This document shows, in pieces, positions 10,594-22,549 of a DNA stretch of 64,000 bases; the stretch's first letter is position 1, and each line of letters starts with the position of its first letter. A program made the translations under genes and the position numbers. Source of the DNA: Sambucus nigra (lineage: Eukaryota; Streptophyta; Magnoliopsida; Dipsacales; Adoxaceae); NCBI GenBank assembly GCA_949130495.1, contig OX422223.1, positions 81,667,751 through 81,731,750 of the forward strand, in the 5' to 3' direction. The notes under the pieces are model-generated. The model searched no databases. It was not told the DNA's origin and saw only the letters and a program-made list of their open reading frames with translations.

Positions 10594-10749
10594 TCACACC
10601 TTTTCCTTGTCTCCCAAGACTTTCTCGGGAGGCTGGGACGAGGAGCTCGGTTGCTCGGTGGTAACAACAGCTTGATCGGTAGGATTCTTCTCGGAAGGAG
10701 GAGGCATGGAAGAAACGTCCTCGGTGGCAGAGGGTTGAGAGGCAGAAAC
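10594..10749 (-). other. In-frame open tail after the stop of the antisense gene
   Basis: After the TAA at 10750-10752 the same frame runs on for 51 codons to a TGA. The translated tail is Ser/Pro/Glu-rich and matches the composition of the residues just before the stop. This suggests that the TAA is a recent nonsense change or that readthrough once occurred. Confidence 0.5.
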
Positions 10750-12691
10750 TTAATCGCCCATAGCCATAGAAGACTCATCTGAGACAGGCTCATCTTCTTC
10801 TTCTTCCACAATTGGTGGAGAAGGACCAGGGAGATGCCGTTGGAATAGCTCAGAATCATCTTGGACCTTTAGCTCTTGCAGAGCAGCTACCCAGCCATCA
10901 TGGAAGTATTTCAACTCCCCATATTGAACTTGGGATGTCATTGCAGCTATCCCTCTCTCCCATCCTTTCTCCCAACCAACGCTGAAATGTTTCTTGATTG
11001 CAACTTTTCTCCTCGACTTCTCCGAGGAGAGCTTCACCTCCAATTCCTCTTTCTTGACTTTGATATCTCGCAGAGTATATAATTCTTCCTCTGCCTTTTT
11101 CAACTTATCATCAGAGTCCTGATGTTTAACCTCCAAAACTTTAACTTTCTCCTCCAAATTCTTGGAGGTTTCAGCCATCCTCATCTTATCAGCCTCAGCC
11201 ACAGCCAACTTTTTCTCCCAAACAGTTTTCTCCTCGATGTACTGTTGGCGAGATTCCTTCACAGATTGGGTTAAACCCAACAAAGCATCGTCAACATCGG
11301 ACGAGGAACTGGAAGCTTTAATAACTTGATCTTTCTTCACGATGGTATTGAAGCAGTTCACCAGCTGAAAGATAAGAAAAACAATAAAGTCAACACAAAT
11401 ACAAGAATTCAAGAAAAAGAAAGAAAGACCAAAGGAGTGAGAAATTTACTGAAGAAAGATGACGAGCAGCTAGGGATGTCAGTGTATCCCTAGGAATTTT
11501 TTCATCAACCCCGAGAACCTCGGGTATAACTGAGCTCATTGAGGAACTCGGAAGAAGGATGTTTGAAACACTACTACCACCAGCGGGTAGAGAAGATGCA
11601 GTTCCAGCAAGATTAACTGAGGATGATTTCCTCAATCTCTTCAAAGGACGGTCAGCAGCATCAACCAAGGAAGAAGTCTTGGTCGGAGAGATGGCAATTA
11701 CATCAGCAGGAGCATTTTTCTTGCTCGGGGCCACTGGGGGCTTCTCGGCAACTTTGGAGGAACCGGCATCTACTTTTTTAGTCCCCTCTGGAACATCAAT
11801 TTTGCCTTTTTGGGCTCCAACAGCAGAAGAAATTTCACCAAATAAAGCAGGAGGAGCTCTCTTCTTGCCCATTCTCTGAGATAAGGGGATATGAGAATCT
11901 GAAGATGAACTTTCTGGTGTTGAAGCTGGTTCAACAGGGCGAGCAGTATAAGAGGTTGTGTAACTCTTATACTGTAGTAAATATGAAGCAGATCTGATGT
12001 GTTCGTCAGCAATCGTCTTATGCAAACCCCAGATAAGTTTCAGATGTTTAATATTCACTTCTGATTCCTTTGGAGTTTTTCTTTTGCTATCAACTGCAAA
12101 TAAATACATGTCGAGATATCAGTCATACATTTTGTCAAACATGATGAAAGCATAATTTCATAAGTAAAATAAAATGAAAAATAAACCTATCCCATTGCCG
12201 TATGGGGGGCATCTGGGACCGTTGTATACTTCATTCCCAGATAAAGGCGTATGTTGCCAATTTTTTATGATCAACCCATGCTCAAAATAATCCCTATTTG
12301 AGTCAGGGAGATTAACTACAAGAGCCCTATTCAGATATCTAGTTTTTAAATAATAAATATTATCTAGAGTGGCCCATTTATAACAAAACATAATTTCAGG
12401 GATCCCAATACGAGTCCCATGAGTTAGATTTAATTTGTGCACCCCGTTAATTATTCTCCATGAATTGGGGGCTATTTTTGCAGGAACAAGATCAAAATAT
12501 TGACAAAACTCAAGACATAATGAGTTTGGTGGAAAGGAAAAACCGCATTCAGCAACAAAAAGACTGGGGAACCAATGTCCCTCAGCCAATCGAAAGTAAT
12601 CTAAAGGCTCAGAAAGAACCTCTAGAGTTACCCACGAAGGAATGGAAAAATCAGAACGGAATTTCTCAACAGACTCCACGATATAAACCAT
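10750..12691 (-). CDS. Spliced antisense gene of element A, putative gypsy-type transposase family (PF04195-like)
   Basis: Three exons: 12691-12187, 12093-11450 and 11364-10750, giving 587 residues. Introns of 93 and 85 bp have GT..AG ends (GGTTTAT..TTTGCAG and GTAAAT..CTTTCAG), and both junctions keep the frame. Exon 1 carries the family's typical stretch, with FPPNSLCLEF and APNSWRI at residues 53-80. Exon 2 is Ser/Pro/Lys-rich with likely nuclear signals (KKRAPP, RPLKRLRK). Exon 3 is a long coiled coil followed by an aromatic GW-rich segment and an acidic tail. The family is called 'transposase (putative), gypsy type', but no transposase activity is established. An earlier ATG exists at 12784, but 12691 fits the conserved start better. 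The gene runs opposite to gag-pol, from beside the 3' LTR toward pol. A related decayed gene is in element B. Confidence 0.8.
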
Positions 12692-12856
12692 ATTGAATAA
12701 AAGAGATACAGAAGAAAGGAATAATATCTTACAGAAATAAAGGAGGTATGTTGGCAACGAACGGAAACAAGGATGAACGCACAAGAGAGAAGAAGAGAAT
12801 AGAAAGCTTGAATGCAGAAAATGGAAAGCGTAGACGACGGTATAGTTACCAAAGAA

Positions 12857-12866
12857 GTTTAAATAC
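12857..12866 (-). promoter_or_regulatory. Candidate TATA box of the antisense gene in element A
   Basis: On the minus strand this reads GTATTTAAAC, 166 bases before the ATG at 12691 and 243 bases from the 3' LTR. The same ten bases precede the equivalent gene of element B at 39112-39121. A pyrimidine-rich leader follows. Confidence 0.5.
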
Positions 12867-13108
12867 TTTGCATTGGAAAACAGCGAAAGAAATGATTACC
12901 AAAAAGAAACTACTGAACTTCCGGCGGCTAAAAAGACAAAAATTGCACGAAGATCGAAGCGTTTATAAAAAAGGCGGAAACTGCGAAATAAGAAGGAAAT
13001 TTGAATACAATGTTCCTGAAATCCGGGAAGGACATTTAATATTGCCATATACCGAGAAAGAATGTTCCATACTCCTCAAAGTTCGAAATATGAAACATTG
13101 GGGGCTTC

Positions 13109-13705
13109 TGTTGATACCAAAATTAATATGCTGATGTGGACGAATAATACGAAGACACGTGTCAATCTACGTGGCACAATAGCAGCGAGGAAGATCATTT
13201 CCCGACCAGCAATGTTTCTTTCCGAGCAACGAGAATACACCGAGGAACTCTATCACACCGAGGAACTCTATCACACCGAGGAACTCCAACGCACCGAGGT
13301 ACTCTAACGTTCCGAGGACCTCCTGATCAGCGAACAACTATGGCGGTCCGAGCTGCATCTCAGTCGTATCATTAATTGCCAGATAATCAACAGCTCAGAT
13401 ATTCATTGAATGCTTATATTCTTGGCACGCACTCTGCATTAAATGTATTACCCTTTCATATGTATGTCATTTAATGTATCGAACCTTTCATGTACAGCCT
13501 CAAGGCTATAAATACCATGTATCATCCTCATTGAAGGGGACCGGAATTTCTTGAGAGATCTTGTAATCAAGAATTCCACAAACACTCAGCAATAATATAA
13601 CAGTGGACGTAGGCTTTATTCCTAGCCGAACCACTTTAAAAATATTTGTCTTATTTATTTATCTGTGATTGAATAATTAGAGCGATCTAGTTTTTTACAT
13701 CAACA
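13109..13705 (+). repeat. 3' LTR of element A
   Basis: 597 bp, nearly identical to 1708-2304. It is preceded by ACATTGGGGGCTTC, the likely polypurine tract. It ends with ACATCAACA and is followed by the ATGAT target duplication. Confidence 0.95.
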
Positions 13706-13710
13706 ATGAT
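13706..13710. repeat. Target site duplication, right copy (element A)
   Basis: ATGAT, identical to 1703-1707. Confidence 0.93.
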
Positions 13711-16700
13711 GGTTTGGGAAACCTTGAGGAGGCATCGGGGGCCAAAAACCTTAAGTAAATAAGGACACAAGGTTCTCGATTTCAACCACCAATACTCCCA
13801 GGTTACTCTTAATATCCTGCACATCCCCATTTGGCTTAGACTAACTTACTTCTTCACTCGAGAAACGAGTCCTCACTGAATAAAGCTTGTACATAAGAGG
13901 TGTAGGGTGTTTTAATTTGGTTTCGGCATATGTTATCCGACACCTCTATTCCTCCTTCTTTTTTCAATTAGAAAGGTTCAAGTCACGACATCATCTTTAA
14001 TTTCATCATAAGGGCTCGAAGCATCCTAACTACTAATGGATGTGATCGATTCATGTAGTGTGAAATTATATTTAGTTTTATCGTATATATATATAACTGG
14101 TTATACTCACTAGAGTCGGAGCCAAGTGTGGTGAGAATTTATTATCTTTATCTTGTCAAGCATCCACATACAAACTCCCACAATTAGTTTTTTTGTCGGC
14201 ATTTGGACTGCCTTTTTGTCTTATTTGACCATTAACTCCTCAAATATTCATACAATTAAAAGCCCAGCCTCTAAATGTCAAATTTGTTTGCTATTTATGA
14301 TTTATATTTCTCCCTCTGGAGCAACTTTTTGTTTATCGCCTCATTTTCCAAAATTTTATTCCACTGATTGATTGACATCTTACATTTGGAGGGACTTTTT
14401 CTTTTAGAGACAAAATGTCGGAGCTCAATGACTTCTTCGGGAAATGTTTCTGCTAAAAATTTCTCTGATATATTCTCAGTTGTTCAGTAACCCAAGAAAT
14501 AACGTTTTGCTTTGAACAGTCCGGGAATGAAAAATGCTTACAATGTTATTCAAAACTTCATCCTAAATGTCTTGATCAACTAAGTTCTAGTTATCTACTT
14601 CCCTGACTCCCACATTCATTTTTCTAAGAGACAAACACTGGTATTTAAAGATATGGATGTCAGTTTTACTATTAGTAGGATCATTCATAAGAAGGAAGAG
14701 CCCAATGGGATTCTTTTCATTTGATTGAGAGGTGTGAGAGAGGGGGTGGGGTGTTGGATTAAGAAGCATTTGTTGTCTACTCGTAGACATAGTGATAAAG
14801 TGAATCAATGTTGGAGAAGATAATTTTTCCCTCCAGTGGTGATGAGAATCCTTGTTGGGGTGTAGGAGTCTAGGAGGTGTCATGTCATCACTCGGTAGAT
14901 TTTGTTTATTGCCACTTAACATTATCTAAAATAAAAAATAATAAGTAATAAAATCATTCTACTAACATATTTACGATTGACTAATCATGTTTATGACTAT
15001 ATATATGTATATACCTTCTCATAATAAGACTTTAAAATATGTTCAATGTGTCTGACCTCCATCCATTTAGTATTATTTTTTTAAAATATATAGAATTTTT
15101 CACGTGGCCAACTAATATGAAGTGTATCTATGATTGATGTATAGATGTATGTGAGATGAACTCATAATCCTTTATTATTTAACTTATTGACAAGATTCAA
15201 TTTAACGTGCATATATCGCAAGACATCAGAGTCTTAGTCAATGCTCTCTTTACGTAGTTGTACACACAATGAGTGAATATTTTTTCTTCCTCTCTAACAC
15301 CGTAAGTAACGTCAGGCCTACATCGGTATTATGTACGAAAAAATATTTTCTACTCCCTCATCCCAGCTTTCTAATAGGGAAAATAGAATATGATCGAATA
15401 GGTACTCTTGTGAGAGAAGAACTCCGCGATGTTCAAGGTATTGAAACTATTTAATCTTCTTATTCTCATACTTGTAAATATGAGTACCCTCTATATGGTA
15501 CACACTAATAAAAGATGTGTAAGTGTAGTCCAGTCCAATTGCAACCTCTCGTACTCTTGTTACCATTAATTATCATTGTGCCTCATTTTTATTGAGATAA
15601 TCTGTGAGGGTGTGACTAGGAGTCCTACAACAAATGGCCATAATTAATCATTAACTAGTTATTTTTTTCAAATAATCAAATTTAAGTTTATATTCTTTTA
15701 TTTAATCCTAACATATTTATGCGTCCCTACGAGTAGAAAATACATGTAAGCATATCTATGCGTGTGGGTCGGTGCGTATGTGTTATACAAATGCGTGTTT
15801 TCTCATTACTTATATTACTATTACTACCATTTTCATTTTCAATTACTTTTATTTTCCCACTAAAACAAATATTTTCTTGAAAACTTTTCTTCAAAATGAG
15901 TCTTAAACATTTTCTCGTATTTTGTGGGTTCTATCTTGGTTATTTCTTTTATTAGGGTTTTGGGTGAAGATTGAGATTTAGCAATATAGGTTATTATCTA
16001 GACCTTAAAATTTTCATTTGATAGACTAATTATAAATTATAATGATGGGTTTATAACGGTTGCAAAAAATGGCAACAAAATGAAGAAAAAAATAGATAAA
16101 GACTTCTAATGTTACTTCTTAGCTAAAGGAGAATCAAGTGTACGGTAATAATCCATATCCCACCCTATATCTAACCCAATAATTCATACTCACTCACTAA
16201 TTCAACTACATTGGGTCATACTAAGTTTTAATTTGGGTTTTCAAACACCCATAAATACTCACACTAATTTATACTCAATTTTTAACTTAGTTTTCAAACA
16301 CACATAAACAACCATGGTCGTGGTCTATCGCCGTGACCACGTCCATTGGATGCAAATATTAATCAAATGATGATGAAGATGAAGATAAAGATGTAATCGA
16401 CGACACTTATCATATTTTATAGTCGTACTCTTTTTTTTTGCTTATTTTTGGTAATATTACTAACATATATGGAAAGACATAGAATACATATTCTCAAATA
16501 AATCCTAATAACATACTTAATTTTTATGTGTGTGAGATCAAATTTGTTATAGTATAGTGTTGCATACACATAACTCTTGGCTATAACTAGTAATGTAAGC
16601 CTCCTTATTCTTCGCTAATATTTTTTGAATATTTTTAACTCGGTTAGTGTTTGCTTTATTTCAGCCTCATTATTTAGTTGATTTCTGAATGTTTGTTTTC

Positions 16701-17157
16701 AGTTTTTACATGGATGAATTGTATCAGTTTTAAATTAAGTTCAAATTAGAATTATATTGAAGTATGAATTATGTTTTACTACATTTTAATCTCAAAACAA
16801 TGAAATATATGGATGCAACATTTGTCTTTCCTTATTGATTCTCCCGCTGTAAGTGCACAATCTTCAATTATCTATAAGGATGGGTTAAGACATATTTTAC
16901 TTTTCCATGTCCTCCTGTTGATTCCCCTGCCTGTGTTTCTAACAGTAGCTCTATTGAGTAGGTAGGAGAGGCATTTTTAGTTTTTCTAAAGGTGTTGGTC
17001 ATTTGTCTTGTTGTAATTTATGAGATGTCCATGTTGTTATAATAGCCAAAACCACAATCATGTTGTACCAATATTATCGATCAAGTAAATGATTAAATCT
17101 ATATTTTAACCTATGGAGAAATTTTAGAGAATGAAACGGACTACCATAGTTGAATAT
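13711..17157. other. AT-rich intergenic DNA
   Basis: No domain, LTR or RNA gene recognised. One 111-codon minus-strand frame (14587-14922) has no recognisable features and may be chance. The stretch 16160-16310 repeats short pieces similar to CAAACACCCATAAATACTCA and could be a decayed small element. Confidence 0.5.
16311..16350. repeat. Inverted repeat (hairpin)
   Basis: ATGGTCGTGGTC and GACCACGTCCAT are near-perfect reverse complements separated by about nine bases. It could be the end of a small transposon or a chance palindrome. Confidence 0.5.
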
Positions 17158-17275
17158 TGGACTAAATTATGCTTATTTTCTCTTCCACGGGACCGAACAT
17201 CATTTGGTTCAGTATGGCTATCATATGGAATATGTGTTGGTCAGCTATATAATTTTATTGACAAATTCCACCTTA
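17158..17275 (+). repeat. Direct repeat, copy 1
   Basis: About 115 bases that recur diverged at 17529-17646. Shared blocks include TATTTTCTCTTCCAC, ACATCATTTGGTTCA and GGAATATGTGTT/GGAATAGGTGTT. Function unknown. Confidence 0.7.
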
Positions 17276-17528
17276 GGAATTTTTTTAACAATTATAATTC
17301 TTGTATGGAAAATTTGAGATTAAGTCTGATTGTGCGGGTCAGTGAATATATATGTTGATAAAATTAATTTATGTGCTCATTTGGATCCTTTATTGTTGTT
17401 GTTATTGATTTTAGTTTTAATGTTAAAACGCGTTGGTTTTCATGAATAAACAAATATAACTCTGTCGAAATTTTCTAAAAATAATAAGTGATTTAAAAAT
17501 AGTAAACACAATCATATTATTATTAAAT

Positions 17529-17646
17529 ATTGTACTAAGTTATATTTATTTTCTCTTCCACAAGTCAAGACATCATTTGGTTCAATATGCATATCATTTG
17601 GAATAGGTGTTAGCCAGCTAGATGATTTTATTTATAAATTGTACCA
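17529..17646 (+). repeat. Direct repeat, copy 2
   Basis: Diverged copy of 17158-17275, 371 bases further right. Both may be parts of one decayed mobile element. Confidence 0.7.
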
Positions 17647-17997
17647 CTTCTATTTTGCACATTTCTAAGTTAGGTGGTTAGTTTTTGGCTTTATTATGTT
17701 TTCAAATCGTTTATTTGTTATTTTAGGGGATGATTGTAGTCTGAATCATATAGCTTATGTTTTATCTTGGTTGTTTTACAGTTTGGAGATATTGTGTTGG
17801 GAACCGTGAATATTAATGAATTGATTTTTGGAGCCAACGTTGATACTTTGTTCTCTATATTTATTTGTCGTAAGATGTAAATTTGTTAATATTATGGATG
17901 ATATTGAATGAATTTTGAATATCCTGATTTAAATATGGAATCCACATAAGGGGCAAGCTTTAAAATATGGATATACAATAATAGAAATATTTTTTGG

Positions 17998-18340
17998 CAC
18001 TACCCATGTATTTTGGGACAGCTAGAACCGTCCCTCAAATGCAGTCTCACAATCAAAATTTAACATCAATTTTTTCACCAAATTTTAGGGACGGTTAATA
18101 CCGTTGCAAATAATATAATTTAGGATGGCCAAAATTCCATCCTTAAAAAATGCACCTTTGATAGTTCGTAAGGGACGGTCGAAAAATCGTCTCACACGAT
18201 TATTAGGGATGGCTAAAATTGTCCTTAATACATTTGATATGCCTATAAAATGTGACCATACCTCGTCGTCCCTAAAATTGTCACTAAATACCTTTAGGGA
18301 CGGATATATAGTCTTTAGGACGATTTTCACCCATCCCAAA
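17998..18340 (+). mobile_element. CACTA-type (En/Spm) end or small non-autonomous derivative
   Basis: Starts with CACTAC and contains many copies in both orientations of a motif near AGGGACGGT/ACCGTCCCT (18020, 18090, 18170, 18205, 18270, 18297). Dense subterminal motifs of this kind are typical of CACTA transposons, where the transposase binds. There is no coding region and no clear matching right terminus; the right edge near 18340 is approximate. Confidence 0.55.
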
Positions 18341-19119
18341 AAGTGAGGTCTTGGGATCAAAGCCAATGTAGTTCCAACTAAGGGTGGATTATAGTTAGGG
18401 GGTTTGGACTAAATATGGAGATATCCCTAAGAAATAATACGTCAAGAGATGCATTATGAGTCTTGGGCTTCACCAGTTTGATTCGGTATAGCGCCTATAT
18501 ACCGAAGAGTTCATGGGATCAAACCCAATATGGTTCCAACAAGTGGGACATATATATGGGTGTAGGCTATAGGATATCGGGTGTACAATATAAAGTATTA
18601 TGGTATTTATGGATCCTAGTCCTTAATATGTAATTTTATTTTTTTGGATTGATATATTTATATATAAAGATATGTTAGTCAATTGCCATTGCTTGACAAG
18701 TCTTGATATGAAAATACATATTTGGGGGTGACATCATAGCGACGGGCATTGTTCACTCGGAGAAATGGTGGTAGTAATCGAATTTTAGACTTTGGTTTTA
18801 CAAAGTTTCGGGTTGACTCAGCTCACTGACAATTTCCTAAGAACGGTTTTGAAAACTATGTTTTCTTGTTTATATTTAGTCGTTATTGCATTTGATTAAC
18901 ATTTAGTTAAGATATGAGCATTTCAATTTAATTAACTGAGGTATTGGGCTAAAAACCAGGCTTTAAAACATAAACGATATAAAGTGCATACCCAGTCCCC
19001 TAAACGAGGGACGGTCAAATAGAGATAAACAGATATGGATAATTTATCACTTTATATATATTTATATATGGTGGTTATTTCAATCGAGATTTGGACAAAG
19101 TTTCCTTACCCTTGTAGCA
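18341..19119. other. Intergenic DNA with a short direct repeat
   Basis: GGGATCAAAGCCAATGTAG near 18353 recurs as GGGATCAAACCCAATATGG near 18515, each followed by TTCCAAC. Nothing else recognised. Confidence 0.45.
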
Positions 19120-19861
19120 TGAACCATTTTTTCCCTGGGGAGTGTCCCCACTTGAGGTGCCCAATCCGACAGACCTCGGTTTAGTCAAGTCGAGCTTCAT
19201 TTTGAAGTGCCTACTTTCGCAGAATGTGCACATAGGTATGCCTATGTTTTTCTCGGAGGAAGAGACTTTTCAAAAGTACAAACTTCACTCGGGGAAGCGA
19301 CTTTTCGGATGTCTGAACATTCCTCAAGGGGAAATCCTATTCTTCGAAGTACTAACTTCTTTGGGACTTTTCAGAGCAAGCACGAGTATCTCGAGCGCTT
19401 AGGATTGAAGAAAGTTAGAAACCAAATCATATTTCATTTTTGGATTACTTTGAAAGGTTGGTGGGGACTTCCTTTTATAGGGGTCTGGCAGGGGGCATTG
19501 ACGGATCGATCATCCATGGGTGTTATCGATCGGTCATCCATGGTGATACGTGTAGGGTGGTGAGAGTTAAGGGACATGCGTAGGGCTAAGAAATCATCTC
19601 CAAAGATTTCTTAATGATTATAGTAAAAGGGGGATGACTGATCGGTCAATGGGGGATGACCATGTGATTAAAGGGTTGGGAGACTTTAATTGATCAGTTA
19701 AATGACCCTCGGATGGTTTTTTATCTCTTTTTGGTTATCTTATTTGCATTTTGGTACCCAGATTTTAGTTTCTGAGGTTTTGGTGGGTTGTGGTTTAAAG
19801 GGTATTTTTACAAATAAGGTAAACATGATCCACACCTTGATTGCAAATCGGGGTGTCCACA
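19120..19861 (-). mobile_element. LTR-like fragment of another Tat/Ogre-like family
   Basis: Read on the minus strand, it begins TGTGGACACCCCGATTTG at 19861 and has a TATA box CCTATAAAAGGAAG near 19470-19485. This is preceded by short inverted repeats around GATCGATC/TGACCGATC. The layout is like the promoter zone of the family-C LTR at 54541-54650 but the sequence is different. No flanking gag or pol of the same orientation is seen, so it is probably a solo LTR or fragment. The left edge is uncertain. Confidence 0.45.
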
Positions 19862-21121
19862 CCCATATGTTCCTATAATCACTTATGTATAGTGCATTTT
19901 GATGGATATTGTCTTCGAAATAATCCAAAGCCCATAGATGGGAAGATGTTGCCCATTAATTCATGTATAAATACAAGTGTAGTTTGATATTACCCACTGA
20001 AACCTTGTATTGATTAAACAAGACATTGGGGAACCTGTAAATGCATTCAACGTTCTTTAGAGAGAAAATTTAGTTATGATGACCACCAATCCCTAAGGAA
20101 GGGCACTGAACCATTGTGAAAAAATAATTTCTTTCTCCACATTAGTTGTGTCATGTGTAGTGAGTATTATCGACACTTAAAATGTCTTCGTGAATCTATT
20201 GTTAAAATTTAGAAAAGTAGGTTCGGTCAGCCTCTCAAAGATGATCCATAACCTAAAAAATCCAGGTTACTTCACCCCTCTAAAGGTAAAAAAAAATTAT
20301 TTATTGAGAACAAACGATATGGTTAACTCACTTGAGTCTATACATTATTGGAGTTCCAACTAGTTTGGATATGAAGACAAAATAAGATAGATTTTTTTTA
20401 ATATCTTCTCCATGGTATTACAAAGCTTCACTAACAATTGATTTTGTCCAAGATATTCTCACTGCCATAAAGGGAAGTAATATGTTGCACAAACAGACTT
20501 TAGGACACAATTCATGCATATTATATTGTGATTGTGTGTATGTGTGTTAAAATATTTTTAGGAATTTTTCAAACATTTTTAAAACATTTAAAATGATTTT
20601 TTATATATTAAAAATCAAGGTTGTAAAATGTTGTGGGCTAAAATAGAATTATTTTTATTCCCCAAAAACTTTCCAGGGTAAAATATAAAATCGGCAGAGA
20701 CATTGGGGTAGTAATTTGGATTATTTAGAAATCTAAAACATGCATTTACATCGGCTAAAATCAATACACGTGTTGGCTTCTGGTTTGTTACAATTGTGTT
20801 CTTGCCTCTCACATATCTAAGGACGTCTGTTAACCGTTGGATCCAACTTAATCTACGTTATGCATGTAATCTAAGTAAATCCTTGTGAGATTAGAATTGA
20901 CCAATAGGAGAAAGAGGTTGTGCGGTTCATTTATCACCGTTGGATTAGAATTCAAATGGTCATTTTAATTTCAGTCGTCCAAAACACTTCGAACATCCAG
21001 AATGTTCCTCTCACAGTATAAATAAGACCTATGTGGATCCATTTGATAACTTTTGAGAATTCGTCCATTTGAGTGAAAAAAAATAGAAAGAGGAGAAAGT
21101 AAAGAAAGAAAAGAGAAAGGT

Positions 21122-21165
<44 letters not shown>

Positions 21166-22549
21166 AGAGTTCTGTATTAGTAAATCCATACATTTTTCCC
21201 AAACACCAACCCAAGCACTTTCATAGTTAAATCAGCGCAAAAAAACATCTTTGAGTGCAAGGATTTTTAGGTTTTCTTAAAGGTTTAGTATATTGTATGT
21301 CTGAAGAACACTTTCCATATGCTATCTCTCTTAGGAACCCTTATCTAGTTGTAAATATCACATTTCTTACTAAAAATTGTGAGAAATACGTTGAGATAAA
21401 TTTTTCATTTATATTTAGGGTTTATTTACCTTCTCTTGTTTGGATCTTGTTTTTAGGTGTATATTCTTTTATATCCATTCTCGTTTTCATTTTTCTTGAA
21501 AAAGAGACTTAAAAATAGTCCATATTTGAGATATGAAGTTTTGTTTCTAAAAATTAATTTTTATAGTTTGTGAAACTAGTTTGTGTATAAATAAAGTGTT
21601 TGAGACATTAGATCTATTTTTTGAAAGATCCACTTCAGATCTGAAATATTCTTTTTGAAATAAGAATCTGATTTTCTTGAAAATGTGAAACTCTACATAT
21701 CATATAGAAATTTATAATTTGTAGGACTGTATGTATAAATATTTTGAGAGAAGTGAGTTGCATATTAAAATTGTCTACACTTCACAGTCACCAACACTTT
21801 CACACGAACACCTAGTAAAAGTGTAGTTCCTTAGAGAGGTTTTATGTTAACTGAGTCCGTCAAAGAAAGGAGCAAGGAGTTAGAGAAAAGAAACTGCCAC
21901 GGAGATCAAATCCAGAATCAGAATAGGTATATTTATGTTCTTTAGCCTAGGATCTTGTGTTGTTTGTTTATGTGCTTATAACTCTTCTAGAATTATTTAT
22001 AATGGAAGTTTTTTGTTGTGGCATAGAGGTCACCGTGGATGTTTCCTCAAATTGAGGTCTTACCATGTTAAAAATCACATGTCAACTTACTATTTCCGTT
22101 CTTAATAATGCATGGTTTGGTTTTAATACAAAGAAATAGTATAGGTTTTTGATTTACAACCTAAGGTAATTAGGCTACCAAGTCTAACATCCAACTAAAT
22201 CAGTTTTATACACATCTTATGTTTTAAGATTCTAAAAGGAGTTTCCTCAAAGAGTTTATTTTTGGAGTTTACTTAACATTTTAACTTTGTGTTAAAATTC
22301 TTAGTAAACGTCTTTTTAGTTATTTGTATCAACATTATCTCTCGTTGTTCAAGGGCACATAGTCTAATAAATCAGCTACCTATGGACTAATATAAATAAC
22401 ATATTATGAGATATTTCATCCCCTCTCCAAAGTATTACAAGTCATCTACTCTAGAAATGTTCTCAAACCACTTGATCTTAAGTCATTGTTTGATCCTTTA
22501 CCTCTATATTTCCAAATCAATTCCCAATATCATTACCATTATATGCTCG
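19862..22549. other. AT-rich intergenic DNA with LTR-like promoter sequences
   Basis: TATA-like sites TGTATAAATACA (about 19963) and CAGTATAAATAAG (about 21016) suggest remnants of LTRs, but no boundaries can be set. No coding region recognised. Confidence 0.4.
21123..21163 (+). repeat. (AG)n microsatellite
   Basis: About 20 uninterrupted AG dinucleotides, roughly 100 bases after a TATA-like site, where GA repeats are common in plant 5' leaders. Confidence 0.95.

Larger units (their letters stand above)
1708..13705 (+). mobile_element. Element A: complete Tat-type Ty3/gypsy LTR retrotransposon with antisense cargo
   Basis: A full-length element of 11998 bp. In order: 597-bp LTR, primer binding site, one uninterrupted gag-pol frame (2368-8262), a 54-bp tandem repeat block (8371-8640), two genes on the opposite strand (9174-10445 and spliced 10750-12691), a G-rich tract before 13109, and a second 597-bp LTR. 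The LTRs start TGTTGATACC and end ACATCAACA. By eye they differ at about three positions, all transitions, which implies a recent insertion. The 5-bp target duplication is perfect. The second RNase H domain and the missing chromodomain place it in the Tat lineage. It looks able to supply all its own retrotransposition proteins. Confidence 0.95.

Noticed and set aside
11559..11879. 106-codon plus-strand frame in element A
   Set aside because: Shadow of antisense exon 2, which has conserved splice borders.
12460..13134. Plus-strand frames of 78 and 128 codons in element A
   Set aside because: Opposite to the conserved exon 1 of the antisense gene and to its leader; composition fits a shadow.
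14587..14922. 111-codon minus-strand frame
   Set aside because: No domain, no splice context and AT-rich surroundings; could be chance. Kept only as a remark in the spacer entry.
19142..19563. Two overlapping plus-strand frames of 86 and 118 codons
   Set aside because: Overlap in different frames within an LTR-like block that is read on the minus strand; no protein family recognised.
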